A stretch of 64,000 bases of DNA from Halobacteriovorax sp. (GCA_020048985.1 JAIFLR010000021.1:1-64000); one strand, 5' to 3'; shown: positions 53,507 to 62,929, counted from the stretch's first letter. The notes: generated by a model not told the origin, from the letters alone. A program made the numbers and translations.

Positions 53507-54031
53507 ATGCGTCTGATCGATTTTATCAATGCTGGTGGATCCATTACTTGGATACTAGTGGCGATGAATGTTTTTGGAATTTCCCTTATCCTATGGCGCT
53601 TTTTTGTCCTGAGGGATTTTAAAAAGAAAATTGATTCAGAATCAAAGCTTGTTGCGACCGAAGTTTCTAGTCTCTACAAAATCAAAAATCTTATCGATAG
53701 TATGGATCTGGTTAAGGATGCAATCTCACAAAGAGTGCATTTGCTAGAGTTTGGAATGACTAGTATCAAGGTTATCGCCACTACCGCCCCGCTTCTGGGA
53801 CTTCTCGGTACTGTTGTTGGTATTTATGAAGCCTTCCAGGTTATCTCGACTACAGGCCTAGATGATCCAGGTAAATTTGCCTCCGGGATTTCCTACGCAC
53901 TTATCACAACTATTGTTGGTCTGATTGTTGCGATCCCTCACTATATCGCCCACAACTATCTTTCTGGTGAACTAGATTCGCTTGAAGTGTTGATGGAAAA
54001 GCGTATGGCCCCAATGCTCCAAGGCGAATAA
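53507..54031 (+). CDS. MotA/TolQ/ExbB proton channel family protein
   Basis: 174 residues with three helices. PLLGLLGTVVGIYEAF near residue 95 and YALITTIVGLIVAIPHY near residue 129 are the ExbB/TolQ core motifs. Together with the next gene it forms a proton-driven motor in the inner membrane that energises outer-membrane transport or envelope integrity. No TonB or TolA gene is adjacent. Confidence 0.9.
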   Translation: MRLIDFINAGGSITWILVAMNVFGISLILWRFFVLRDFKKKIDSESKLVATEVSSLYKIKNLIDSMDLVKDAISQRVHLLEFGMTSIKVIATTAPLLGLLGTVVGIYEAFQVISTTGLDDPGKFASGISYALITTIVGLIVAIPHYIAHNYLSGELDSLEVLMEKRMAPMLQGE

Positions 54032-54033
54032 AA

Positions 54034-54432
54034 ATGGGTAGACGTCATAAAAGAGAAGCCATTGCGATGGACCTCACACCATTAATTGATATGGTGTTTT
54101 TATTATTGATTTTCTTCCTTGTGACTTCCAGTTTCAAGAAAGAGCAGTTGGCACTTTTGCTGAAGCTCCCAAAATCTGAACAGGGTGCCGGAACAGATAA
54201 AAAAATGGATCAGCTCACCATTGAGTTGTCTGACAATGATTTAGCTGTGAACGGTAAAAAGACAACGATGGAAGAACTTCCTGAATCTTTTAAAACAGTC
54301 AAAAAAGAAGCCCTCATCAATTTGCGAGTGGGCGGAGACGTTAAGTACCAGCGTCTCGTGAAAGTTTTAGATATGCTGCAGATTAATAAACTCGAAAACA
54401 TTTCCCTGATTACTGAAAAAGAGAAAAAATAA
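54034..54432 (+). CDS. ExbD/TolR family protein
   Basis: 132 residues. A single helix with the proton-carrying Asp in DLTPLIDMVFLLLIFFLV (residues 12-29) is followed by a periplasmic domain. Two bases after exbB; its stop overlaps the S1P-lyase start by one base. Confidence 0.9.
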   Translation: MGRRHKREAIAMDLTPLIDMVFLLLIFFLVTSSFKKEQLALLLKLPKSEQGAGTDKKMDQLTIELSDNDLAVNGKKTTMEELPESFKTVKKEALINLRVGGDVKYQRLVKVLDMLQINKLENISLITEKEKK

Positions 54433-55907
54433 TGTCCGATTCTATTTCATTCCCCAAAAAAAGTACGGCATCTGAAGAAGTTTTAAGTCAGATGAAGGAA
54501 TTTAAATCTGGAGACGTGGACTGGAAAAATGGTCGCTCATTTAGTCTGACTTATCCCGTGAGTGACGAGCATCATGATTTTTTGAAGAAAGCTCACAATA
54601 TGTATTTTTCAGAGAATGCCTTAAATCCTATGGCGTTTAAATCCCTTAGACGATTTGAGCACGAGACAGTCAGAATGTGCGCGGATCTTTTTCACGGCGA
54701 CGACGAGACGGTTGGACTCGTAACTTCGGGTGGAACAGAGTCTCTTATCATGGCCATCAAAGCGTATCGTGACCGCGCTAGAAAATTAAAACCTTGGATT
54801 CTAAAGCCAGAAATGATTGTGCCCGCAACGGCCCATTCTGCTATTGATAAAGGGGCTTATTATTTTGACGTCAAAGTTCGTCATGCTCCTGTGGGTCCTG
54901 ATTTCAGAGTGGATCTTAGGGCAGTCAAAAAACTGATCAACCGTAATACCATTTTGATTCTGGGGTCGGCACCACAATATCCTCAAGGAGTGGTGGATCC
55001 TATTGCTCAGCTGGGTGAGATTGCCCAAAAACATAATCTTCCTCTTCACGTTGATGCGTGCATTGGAGGTTTTGTTCTTCCTTTCATAGAAAAACTTGGC
55101 TACCCAGTGCCTGTTTTTGATTTTCGTATTCCGGGTGTGACTTCGATTTCTGCCGATATTCATAAGTATGGTTACGCCGCCAAAGGTGCTTCTGCACTCA
55201 TATACCGAAATATGTCCTACATGAAGCATCAGTTCTTCGTTTATACAGAGTGGAAAGGTGGAGGCATATATGCTTCTCCATCAATTCCTGGAACAAGGCC
55301 TGGAGGCCCAATTGCTGCGGCCTGGGCAACTCTTACCAAACTTGGTGAAGAGGGGTATCTGGAGCTGACTCAAAAAATTCTGGATACTCGGGACTATTTT
55401 TTAAAAGAGCTGGCTAAAATTCCTGAGCTTAAACTTCTTGCTTACCCTGATTCAACTTTGGTTTGTTTTACTTCGGCCGATTCTAAAATAGGCGTTTACG
55501 CTGTTGCTGATCAACTGCAGGCGAAGGGATGGAACATAACAAGACAACAAGACCCAGAATCTTTGCATCTCACTTTATCTCCTGTCCATGCTGATCACAT
55601 GAAGGAATTTGTTTTTGATCTTCGTGAAGCAGTGGAGGTTGTTAAGGCCAATCCTAAACTCAATACATCAGGTCAGGCAGCAATGTATGGAATGATGGCG
55701 AAGATTCCTTTCCGAGGCATGATTAAAACCTCTGTCATGGGTATTATGGAAAAAATGTATGGCGCTAAAAATCAAAACATCGATGACAAATCTGATGAAG
55801 TTCAGAGCTGGGGAGACTTCGCTGAAAAAATTGGGGCTAATGCCTTAGAAGTTAAACGTCAGGTAGGGGACGTTCTGGATAAAGTAAAGGGAACTTTTAA
55901 ATCCTAG
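54432..55907 (+). CDS. Sphingosine-1-phosphate lyase-like PLP enzyme
   Basis: 491 residues, fold type I PLP decarboxylase/aldolase. TSGGTES near residue 98 is the phosphate loop, HVDAC carries D208, and SADIHKYGYAAKGAS has the PLP lysine K245 followed by the G-x-x-K-G-x-S loop typical of S1P lyase. Bacterial homologues can cleave sphingoid-base phosphates, and some act in effector-like roles, but others decarboxylate amino acids. No membrane anchor. Last gene of the ExbB-ExbD operon, which is an unusual partner. Predatory bacteria of this group are reported to carry sphingolipids in some lineages. Confidence 0.8.
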   Translation: MSDSISFPKKSTASEEVLSQMKEFKSGDVDWKNGRSFSLTYPVSDEHHDFLKKAHNMYFSENALNPMAFKSLRRFEHETVRMCADLFHGDDETVGLVTSGGTESLIMAIKAYRDRARKLKPWILKPEMIVPATAHSAIDKGAYYFDVKVRHAPVGPDFRVDLRAVKKLINRNTILILGSAPQYPQGVVDPIAQLGEIAQKHNLPLHVDACIGGFVLPFIEKLGYPVPVFDFRIPGVTSISADIHKYGYAAKGASALIYRNMSYMKHQFFVYTEWKGGGIYASPSIPGTRPGGPIAAAWATLTKLGEEGYLELTQKILDTRDYFLKELAKIPELKLLAYPDSTLVCFTSADSKIGVYAVADQLQAKGWNITRQQDPESLHLTLSPVHADHMKEFVFDLREAVEVVKANPKLNTSGQAAMYGMMAKIPFRGMIKTSVMGIMEKMYGAKNQNIDDKSDEVQSWGDFAEKIGANALEVKRQVGDVLDKVKGTFKS

Positions 55908-56206
55908 AATAAACATCCCTCAGTTGATTCATACTTAAATGTTTTTTTCACTTTGATGTGATTTTGGCGATCAACGAATTTGTAGCCAGTAGAAAGTAGC
56001 TTTTCGTTTTTTTCTAAAATATTAAAAAATCTATTTTCTTTAGCAGCCTTTGCAAAAGCTTCGCAGGCCTCGACATCACTGACATCCATTCGGGTCAAAA
56101 GTTGATGACAAGAAGATCCATTCTGCACACCACCCTTAATGACACATTTTGCGCCAAAACTTTGAGTGCTTATAACTAAAGAGCAAAGGATAAGTAGTGT
56201 TTTCAT
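55904..56206 (-). CDS. Small exported protein of unknown function
   Basis: 100 residues from ATG 56206; an ATG at 56242 would add 12 residues. The signal peptide ends SFGA near residue 18. Four cysteines in the mature protein (AKCVIKGG, SSCHQLL, EACEAF, EGCLF) allow two disulfides. Converges with the S1P lyase gene by four bases. Confidence 0.65.
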   Translation of the reverse strand: MKTLLILCSLVISTQSFGAKCVIKGGVQNGSSCHQLLTRMDVSDVEACEAFAKAAKENRFFNILEKNEKLLSTGYKFVDRQNHIKVKKTFKYESTEGCLF

Positions 56207-56285
56207 GTGAAAAGTGTAAAAGAGGAAGGTGATTCTTAGCAATTAATCTTGGGTTGTGTGAATTATCTATATAACTGTCCAAAAA

Positions 56286-57566
56286 CTAATCAGTCTCTAT
56301 TTTGTTCCAATAGTTCTTCAACACCAACTTCACTTCTAGTTTCTTCACCAAAATAAAAACCCCGGCAAGTTTACGGTGAAGAAAGAGCAAGTCTTTAGGA
56401 GGAGGGGAGTATTTGCATTTACGGGTTAAGGTCCAGGAAAGATTTTTAGAGTCTTCGTAGAACTTTTTATCAGCGAAATCAAATGGATGCTCCTGCCTGA
56501 AGGGGGCCGCGAGGCAGTCCATCATTTGAAGATAGAGGTCTTTAACTTCATCGTTCTCTCTGGGATCGATGAAATTCATCTTCACACTTTCTTCCAGAAT
56601 TTTATTCTTATCTTGTTTAAACGAAGCAATTAAAACTTTACGGTAATTCTCAATGAAATCACGATCATATTCTTTAACGGCCCCAAAATCTAAAAGCGCC
56701 ATCTTATTATTTTGAGTTAACAAAAAATTTCCTGGATTGGGGTCCGTTTGGACGAGTCCATGCTTAAAGAATTCTTCCAGATAAAGACTCATCATTTGGT
56801 GGGCCAGGGCCTGTCTCTCACCCAAGAGAGACTTCTCAGTCCACTCGTTTAAACTTTTCCCATGGATTCTCTCCATAGTGATGATTTTTTTTGTGGAGTA
56901 ATCCGGGTAGACCAGAGGGACAACATAGTCCGAATCCTTAAAGACATCGCGGTATCTTTTAAGCATCTCACATTCATTTATATAGTCGGTTTCCCGTATA
57001 AGAACTTCTTCTACCTCTTTAAAGAAGGGATCAAGATCAGTGTCCTTTCCTTGAACGAAGCTCACGTTTTTCATGAGCATCTTAAGGAGTTTCAGATCCG
57101 AGGGAATAGAATCAGCGACCCCGGGGTACTGGACCTTAATCACGACAGTTTTACCATCAAGTGTAGCCGAATGGACTTGCCCAATACTGGCCGCTGCCAG
57201 AGGAGTCTGAGAGATGTCTGTGAGGTGTTGAAATTTATCACCCAGCTCTTCTTTTAATATCGCTTCGATCTTTTCATAAGGCAGGAAGGTGGCGTTCTGG
57301 TGGAGAGTCTCGAGCACTTTAGTCACTTCCGGAGGAAGATATTCACCCATGTCCATGCTCATGAGCTGACCCAGCTTCATGCTGGCGCCTTTGAGTTCAG
57401 ACATGGTTTTCACAATCGTCTGGGCAAGTTCTATCTTGGATTGGATCCGATCTTTCTCGCTCTCCCAGGTCTTGAGGCGTGTGCCGAGCTCATTAGCGGC
57501 CATCTTGGTCGCCATGCCCACTAATTTTGAACCTCGAGACCATAATCCGGTAGGTATCTTTGCCAC
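56286..57566 (-). CDS. ABC1/UbiB/ADCK family atypical kinase
   Basis: 426 residues. LKGASMKLGQ near residue 60 is the KxGQ motif. AAASIGQVHSA is the alanine-rich loop replacing the Gly-rich loop, QTDPNPGNFLL is the catalytic Asp/Asn motif (normally DPHPGN), and LLDFGAVKEY is the DFG motif. Such ATPases support ubiquinone biosynthesis or lipid homeostasis. Short for the family, with no C-terminal membrane helices. Confidence 0.88.
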   Translation of the reverse strand: MAKIPTGLWSRGSKLVGMATKMAANELGTRLKTWESEKDRIQSKIELAQTIVKTMSELKGASMKLGQLMSMDMGEYLPPEVTKVLETLHQNATFLPYEKIEAILKEELGDKFQHLTDISQTPLAAASIGQVHSATLDGKTVVIKVQYPGVADSIPSDLKLLKMLMKNVSFVQGKDTDLDPFFKEVEEVLIRETDYINECEMLKRYRDVFKDSDYVVPLVYPDYSTKKIITMERIHGKSLNEWTEKSLLGERQALAHQMMSLYLEEFFKHGLVQTDPNPGNFLLTQNNKMALLDFGAVKEYDRDFIENYRKVLIASFKQDKNKILEESVKMNFIDPRENDEVKDLYLQMMDCLAAPFRQEHPFDFADKKFYEDSKNLSWTLTRKCKYSPPPKDLLFLHRKLAGVFILVKKLEVKLVLKNYWNKIETD

Positions 57567-57702
57567 ATAAACTCCTATGCCCTTGAATGATAAAGGAAGT
57601 TGCCTGTAAAAACATTCAACAACTCATCATTTCCTTTTTACCTAGTGCCTATGACTGGCCTTGACGCGGTGCTAGTATCGAACAATCAAGGACTTAAGTA
57701 TT

Positions 57703-58983
57703 ATGCGCTTCATCTTAGTAAGCTTATTCATTCTCGCTTTCAATGTGCATGCACAGGAAGAGATACTGACGTTCCAAAACGTCAGAGAGGGTAAGTCCTA
57801 CTACTCAGGCTATATTCATGATGTAGCCGTGAAGCGAGCGCTTAAAAAAACCACACGTGCCGATATCGTCGATGTCTATCAAGCCGCTCTCAAAAAGCAA
57901 GATCCCAATAAATTGTGTGCTTATGATTTGAACCGTGAAGTTTCATCAGGGCTTGAAGCGCGTTCCATGGCGATTGATCTTAAAGCCTTTATCTACATTC
58001 TTCGCCAGGAGAATGAGATAGATGATGTGGTGGCGAAGATTCTTCTCACCGCCCACGAAGTTAAAACGACTTCTCTCATTAATAAAAATGAAGAAGATAT
58101 TATTTTACCGGTAGATGATGAAAAGACAAAATCGCAATTGGAGCTTATCGCTTCATTTGAAAAACGTTTTGCTAAAAATGCTTGTCTCGATGAGGCCTAC
58201 AGAAATTTTTATGCTGAGTTATTAAAAACTGACAAAAAGATCAAATCCTTTCAAGTAGAGGCCTTAAACCTTAAGGCCCTCCAGGAAAAGCGCATATCTG
58301 AGGGCCTCTACCTCACATTGGAGCAGGCCCGCCTCAATGAAATGGAGCTTGCAACTCTCTCTCTTGCAGGTTTTCAGCAAAAAGTTAAAACCCTAAGAAC
58401 TCAGTATCCTTTGCGAGACATCAAAGAGCGAAGTGACTTCACCAGTGTTGAAGTCAAAAAAATGAAGTCCAGCCGGCGTCAGAAATTATTTGAGAACTAT
58501 TCGGATCTTCAAATTATTATGATGGGGAACGTGATTAAAAGACTGCGTGCCCGTCTGGAATACGATGCCGTTGAAATTTCTGGCTATAAAGAGGGAGTTC
58601 TTCAGGAAACAATTCCTCTGGATCCAATGGAGCGCTTTCGTTTTGCTATTAAGGCCCTAAGAAAAGAGATGTCTCTCCTCTCCCTTAATACCTTCTTTAA
58701 CGGTCGCTCACCGGATTATATGGACCTGATGGTTGCTTCTTATGAGATTGGAATTATTCCAGCCTCAGAATTAGATACCGTGGCCTCTTTGGAAGAGATT
58801 TGGAATCCTAAAAAAACATTTTGGGATAAGGCCGGAATCTGGATCAAGACTTTTGCTTCGGTGGCCACCATTGTTATTCCTCCGCCTTATGGTTTTATTC
58901 CAGCTCTGGTTATCGTGGTGATTGAAGCAACAGTGGGCAAGAAAAAGGATCCAAACGCCAACGATCCATCGGTGTTATTTTAA
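57703..58983 (+). CDS. Exported protein of unknown function
   Basis: 426 residues. The signal peptide ends NVHA near residue 17. The mature part is long and helical. The final 45 residues include a hydrophobic hairpin (FASVATIVIPPPYGFIPALVIVVIE by parts) that may be a membrane anchor. One base separates its stop from the metalloprotease ATG, so both probably act together. Confidence 0.6.
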   Translation: MRFILVSLFILAFNVHAQEEILTFQNVREGKSYYSGYIHDVAVKRALKKTTRADIVDVYQAALKKQDPNKLCAYDLNREVSSGLEARSMAIDLKAFIYILRQENEIDDVVAKILLTAHEVKTTSLINKNEEDIILPVDDEKTKSQLELIASFEKRFAKNACLDEAYRNFYAELLKTDKKIKSFQVEALNLKALQEKRISEGLYLTLEQARLNEMELATLSLAGFQQKVKTLRTQYPLRDIKERSDFTSVEVKKMKSSRRQKLFENYSDLQIIMMGNVIKRLRARLEYDAVEISGYKEGVLQETIPLDPMERFRFAIKALRKEMSLLSLNTFFNGRSPDYMDLMVASYEIGIIPASELDTVASLEEIWNPKKTFWDKAGIWIKTFASVATIVIPPPYGFIPALVIVVIEATVGKKKDPNANDPSVLF

Positions 58984-58984
58984 T

Positions 58985-60199
58985 ATGAAAAACTTAATTT
59001 TAATAATCGCTCTAATTTTTGTCACCAATGCTTTTGCTCAAGCCAGAAAGTTTAAGGCCGTGGTGCGTACGGAAAATAACCGCGCCGCTGAAGAGATGAT
59101 TGAACTCGAAAACTTAATTTCTGACACGAGCTTTGACGGTGAGCATTTTAAAATTGTTAAAGGTAAAAGTGACGAGGCCATTAAGTTTGATGCTGAAGAA
59201 GACCTGGTTTTCCGAGCGGCTACAACTTACCACCACCTGACAGTTGCTCGAAATTATTTCATTAATAAAGTAAAATCTGAATACGTCTCAAAATCTGAAA
59301 AAATGGTCATTCGTATTGAGCACACCAATCAGTTTTCTGAACTGGGCCACCATGCTCACGATAATCTAGATCCTCAGTTCAACAACGCCCTAACTGTTCC
59401 GGCCGGAAAAGGTCTTGCTTCCAGAGGAGTCAAGCCTTGGGGATCAGAAATTTGGTTTAGGCCTAAAAAGAAAATTCATATCAGTGACCTGAATACAAAT
59501 AATCTCGCTAATCAGGAATTTAAAGTTTTGATGCGCGGTTTTAGAAATCAGATCCATATGCAGTCTCTCCAGAGGTTTTTGGCAGGGGCGGTTGGAGCCC
59601 TAGTCTCGGGATCAACTCGCACGAATCCTCTGTCTATGGATAATGTGATCCGCACTGTAGGTTCTAGTTTAATTATGGAATTTGGTTATCAGTTTATTGA
59701 CCCGATTTCTAAGGCCACGGCGAGAAAATGGTACTGGCTTGATACAGCTCTTATCCCAGAAATTATTTATCATGAGTACGCTCACGCGGCTCTATCCGAT
59801 CATCTTGTTTTGTCTCATTCAACGGCGATCATTGAAGGCATGGCCGATTTTTTTGCAGGTCAAATTGCTGGCTCACCCAAGCTTGCGAAGCACATCAAAA
59901 AATACAATACCTATAACGGGAAAAACGCTAAGAAAAAGCAAGACTACGTCATCCAGTTTGAGATGACTGAATATGCCAATACTGATTTCGTTTTTGGCCT
60001 TCTATGGGAAATCAAAAATATCTTGGGAGAGGAGAAGGGCGAGGCGTTCATGTTTGATTTAAGAAAACGCCTGACAACCAACTCCACCATTCGGGGTCAA
60101 TTGATTGACGGGATCTTAAAAACCTGTGACGCCGTCTGTGAGCAGCCATTTGTCGACAAAATCCACATCCTCAAGGCCCTGAATCTAAGAGGAATCTAA
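58985..60199 (+). CDS. Exported zinc metalloprotease-like protein
   Basis: 404 residues from ATG 58985. An earlier start at 58922 lies in the preceding gene. The signal peptide ends NAFA near residue 18. IIYHEYAHAAL (His263, Glu264, His267) is the zinc-binding HExxH helix and EGMADFFAG (Glu284) is the third ligand, as in gluzincins. A hydrophobic glycine-rich segment near residue 200 could be a membrane contact. It may degrade prey, host or matrix proteins; this is inferred only from secretion. Confidence 0.7.
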   Translation: MKNLILIIALIFVTNAFAQARKFKAVVRTENNRAAEEMIELENLISDTSFDGEHFKIVKGKSDEAIKFDAEEDLVFRAATTYHHLTVARNYFINKVKSEYVSKSEKMVIRIEHTNQFSELGHHAHDNLDPQFNNALTVPAGKGLASRGVKPWGSEIWFRPKKKIHISDLNTNNLANQEFKVLMRGFRNQIHMQSLQRFLAGAVGALVSGSTRTNPLSMDNVIRTVGSSLIMEFGYQFIDPISKATARKWYWLDTALIPEIIYHEYAHAALSDHLVLSHSTAIIEGMADFFAGQIAGSPKLAKHIKKYNTYNGKNAKKKQDYVIQFEMTEYANTDFVFGLLWEIKNILGEEKGEAFMFDLRKRLTTNSTIRGQLIDGILKTCDAVCEQPFVDKIHILKALNLRGI

Positions 60200-60336
60200 A
60201 GACCAGTGTCTTATTGACACCGAATTTTTGTAAGAATGTGAATAATATTTACACCTGACATTTTCTTTTTTTGTTTCCGTTTTATTTACGCTAGAACCAA
60301 ATAGATTACTTAATATTTATTAATCCGGAGGTTCAA

Positions 60337-60936
60337 ATGTTTAAGAAACTTATCACTTTGATGATGGTTCTTTCCATCTTCACAGTTCAGGCCCATGCAT
60401 CTACTCATGACGGTCTTAAGGCCGCTTTTGATGAATTAAATTATGCTCTAACTGTTGAATGGGATCAGAAAGATAAAGATTTCCATGCTTCTCAAATGAA
60501 GAAATTCACAGCTTCTCTTCGTGACCTTCAATCTAAAGGTCTTACTAACGCTCAATTGGTAGATTTCGCTAAGTCTCAAGTTAAGAACGCTCAGGTTGCT
60601 AAAGACCTTGAGACAGCTCTTAACATGATCCAGATTAATAAAATGGCCCCTGCTGAAGCTAACAAGTACATACTTGATACTATGAAAAAATCGTATTCAG
60701 CTGGAGCGAGCTGGAACGGTGAAGTTTTCATTTACCTAGCTGTTGGTGTTTTGATCGTGGCCCTTGCTGTTGCGATTGCTAGCGGTGGAACTTCAACTGG
60801 CGGCGGTTACAATAACGGTAACAACTGTTACTACGATGACGTTTATGTTTGTGATACTTATTGCTATGATGACTATCCGTTTGGTTACACTTGTTACGAC
60901 GACTGTTACTGGACTTCTCAGTATACTTGCTACTAA
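60337..60936 (+). CDS. Exported Cys/Tyr-rich protein, probably highly expressed
   Basis: 199 residues. The signal peptide ends HAST near residue 23. The mature N-terminal part is helical. One membrane helix (about residues 127-145, ends VAIASGG) is followed by a glycine linker and a tail with six Cys and many Tyr and Asp (NNCYYDDVYVCDTYC and similar). The ribosome site GGAGG is strong and codon use is narrow (GCT, CTT, AAG), suggesting high expression. The tail could bind metal or form disulfides. A terminator follows directly. No family recognised. Confidence 0.7.
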   Translation: MFKKLITLMMVLSIFTVQAHASTHDGLKAAFDELNYALTVEWDQKDKDFHASQMKKFTASLRDLQSKGLTNAQLVDFAKSQVKNAQVAKDLETALNMIQINKMAPAEANKYILDTMKKSYSAGASWNGEVFIYLAVGVLIVALAVAIASGGTSTGGGYNNGNNCYYDDVYVCDTYCYDDYPFGYTCYDDCYWTSQYTCY

Positions 60937-60950
60937 GCAGTACTTAATAG

Positions 60951-60977
60951 GGGAGGCTTCGGCCTCCCTTTTTTTTT
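60951..60977 (+). terminator. Rho-independent terminator of the Cys/Tyr-rich protein gene
   Basis: GGGAGGC, a TTCG loop, GCCTCCC (60951-60968), then nine T residues. It also lies just after the minus-strand nadD stop, but lacks a T run in that direction. Confidence 0.93.
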
Positions 60978-60978
60978 G

Positions 60979-61770
60979 CTATTTTTTTGATCTGATTTCT
61001 GTCGATGATAATAACTCAAACTCGTGCCTTCCCAAAAATTCGATATTCAGTTTTGGAGCAACCACTCTCAGTGGACCCGCGACTTCTTCGCGTTCCTCGT
61101 CATCCTCCAGTCTTGAAGCGACATAGATAGTGTGAACGATGTTGAGAAGTGCTTCGGGGCGCACCCACTTCATGATGTTTTTTAAGCTATCAAACCCCAT
61201 TAAGAGGGAGAGTTTTTGGTGAGGGAAATCTTGCTGGAGTTTCTCGATCCAAGTGACGGTGGGATTGGTTTGGAAATCCAAAAGAAACGTTGGGGCAATA
61301 TAGTGGTGTTTACCGAATTTGATTTTGGAAACTAGTTCAAGAACAGTAGAGACGGGCTCAACAACCTTGAGTTCCTTGAGAGGACTTCTATCAGGCAAGA
61401 TAAAGCAGAGTTTATCCTCAGGCAAAAGATTGAGACAGGCCTGATGACCTTTATGCCAGGGATTGAACGTTCCGCCAAAGAAGACCCATTCATCGGACTT
61501 CTTAGTGAAAAGTAATTCAGGGCACAGCTCTTTGAGTTTTTCGTGGTGTGGGGAAAACGGATAGCGGGCCCCGACCAGATCAAGCAAACTTCTAGCAGTC
61601 AGTGGAGAGAGTTCAGGTAGAATAATGGGCCAGTTGATCATCAGGAGGCGAGAAGTGGTGAACTCAAATTCCAAATCTTTCCAAACTAAAGGGTTCGAAA
61701 GCTTCTCATAAGGTTCTACCTTGCGGGCCTTCAGGACTTCATTGTCGAGATGTAGAAAAAGGCGTTGCAT
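60979..61770 (-). CDS. nadD: Nicotinate-nucleotide adenylyltransferase with N-terminal extension
   Basis: 263 residues. The catalytic core begins near residue 97 with FFGGTFNPWHKGH, the H-x-G-H nucleotidylyltransferase motif. LPDRSPLKE, LLMGFDSLKNIMKW and the closing LSSTEIR are NadD features. It adenylates nicotinate mononucleotide in NAD synthesis. The first about 95 residues are not seen in typical NadD of about 210 residues and are unrecognised. One base before sfsA on the same strand. Confidence 0.85.
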   Translation of the reverse strand: MQRLFLHLDNEVLKARKVEPYEKLSNPLVWKDLEFEFTTSRLLMINWPIILPELSPLTARSLLDLVGARYPFSPHHEKLKELCPELLFTKKSDEWVFFGGTFNPWHKGHQACLNLLPEDKLCFILPDRSPLKELKVVEPVSTVLELVSKIKFGKHHYIAPTFLLDFQTNPTVTWIEKLQQDFPHQKLSLLMGFDSLKNIMKWVRPEALLNIVHTIYVASRLEDDEEREEVAGPLRVVAPKLNIEFLGRHEFELLSSTEIRSKK

Positions 61771-61771
61771 T

Positions 61772-62470
61772 TTAATTCAGCTCAAAAGGCAGTGATTGGC
61801 CTAAAGAGAGCTCCTGTAATTCCATTCTACACTGATAGACTAATATTTCGACCCCTGATTTATGGGCCTCACGCAAAAGAGTAGCATATTGGGGATCAAG
61901 ACTCGCAGCTGGTCTAAAGGTACTCACGTCTTCTCGTTGGACAATATAGAGCATGGCCGCTCGTAAACCGCTCTTTTTGATCTCCATCAGCTCCTTAAGG
62001 TGCTTCTGGCCTCTCTCGGTCACAGAGTCCGGAAACTGGGCGATGCCATCCAGCTTAAGGGTGACGTTTTTTACTTCAACGTAGCAAGGAGGCAGACTGG
62101 GGTGACCTTCAAGATAAAAATCCACCCGACTAAGACCAATTTTTTTTTCTGGAACTACCACCGTGTACCCGGTCAGCTCTGGCAAAAGATTTTCAGTCAG
62201 CCAGATTTTGGCGAGTTTATTAGCGTTCCCTGTGTTGACCCCGATCCAGCTCTCACCGTTGTGAATGAGCTCGAGAGTATAAGGAAGCTTTCGGTCAGGA
62301 TTATTTGAGAGGCTGAGCGCGCACTTCCAGTTGGGCTCCCAACAAGATTGCATGCTTCCGGTATTGGGAACGTGGGCGGTAATGGTTTTACCTCCGAGAT
62401 CAACATCGGCGAGAAATCTTTTGTAGCGCTTAAGGATAGTGGCTTCGATCAGTGGCTGAGACCATTTCAA
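61772..62470 (-). CDS. sfsA: SfsA family protein
   Basis: 232 residues, full length. RYKRFLADVDL at the N-terminus, HVPNTGSMQSC near residue 34 and YVEVKNVTL near residue 130 are SfsA signatures. The last resembles a nuclease-like E-x-K metal site. Named for sugar fermentation stimulation in E. coli; biochemical role uncertain. Two bases after the exported-protein gene. Confidence 0.92.
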   Translation of the reverse strand: MKWSQPLIEATILKRYKRFLADVDLGGKTITAHVPNTGSMQSCWEPNWKCALSLSNNPDRKLPYTLELIHNGESWIGVNTGNANKLAKIWLTENLLPELTGYTVVVPEKKIGLSRVDFYLEGHPSLPPCYVEVKNVTLKLDGIAQFPDSVTERGQKHLKELMEIKKSGLRAAMLYIVQREDVSTFRPAASLDPQYATLLREAHKSGVEILVYQCRMELQELSLGQSLPFELN

Positions 62471-62472
62471 AT

Positions 62473-62811
62473 TTATTCCCCTTCGGAGAATAAAAACTTT
62501 AATTGGGTATCGAGAGTTTGTAAATGTGCTTGCATCTCAGGGTTCGTGAAAGCTCTTAGCTTCTTAAGGTCGACCTGGATTTTATGGGCGGGTGCTCTTT
62601 TGGCAGAACGGGCATAGAAGCAGTCTTGGATGTCTTCGACTAAACCAATAAGCTCGCCGCTAACCGGGACTCGAACAACTGTGAGACATAGAGATTTATT
62701 TTGAAAATGGTCTTCAACCCCAAATTCAGCAGAGATCACATCCACTTCGATAGATTTAGCAAAAGTGTTAAAGCATAAAAGACAAAAAATAAGAATAAGG
62801 ATGTTTTTCAT
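62473..62811 (-). CDS. Small exported protein of unknown function
   Basis: 112 residues. The signal peptide ends TFAK near residue 18. Two cysteines in the mature part (SLCLTV and IQDCFY), with an Arg/Lys/Leu-rich helix at the C-terminus. First gene of an operon with sfsA and nadD. No family recognised. Confidence 0.62.
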   Translation of the reverse strand: MKNILILIFCLLCFNTFAKSIEVDVISAEFGVEDHFQNKSLCLTVVRVPVSGELIGLVEDIQDCFYARSAKRAPAHKIQVDLKKLRAFTNPEMQAHLQTLDTQLKFLFSEGE

Positions 62812-62872
62812 GGGCGGGTTGTATGCCCGCTAGAGGGATATGGAAAATAGATTAAACCGATTCATTCCATCT

Positions 62873-62908
62873 AAAAAAAAGATACTCCCCCGGGGTAAGG
62901 GGAGTATC
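62873..62908 (-). terminator. Rho-independent terminator of the right-edge gene
   Basis: Perfect 10-bp stem GATACTCCCC/GGGGAGTATC (62881-62890 and 62899-62908). On the minus strand it is followed by eight T residues, 22 bases after the stop of the gene beginning beyond 64000. Confidence 0.93.
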
Positions 62909-62929
62909 TATTAAGGTATAAACCAGCTT

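Noticed and set aside
54801-55229. 142-codon minus-strand ORF inside the S1P lyase-like gene
   Set aside because: It lies wholly within a well-supported gene and encodes no recognisable motif.
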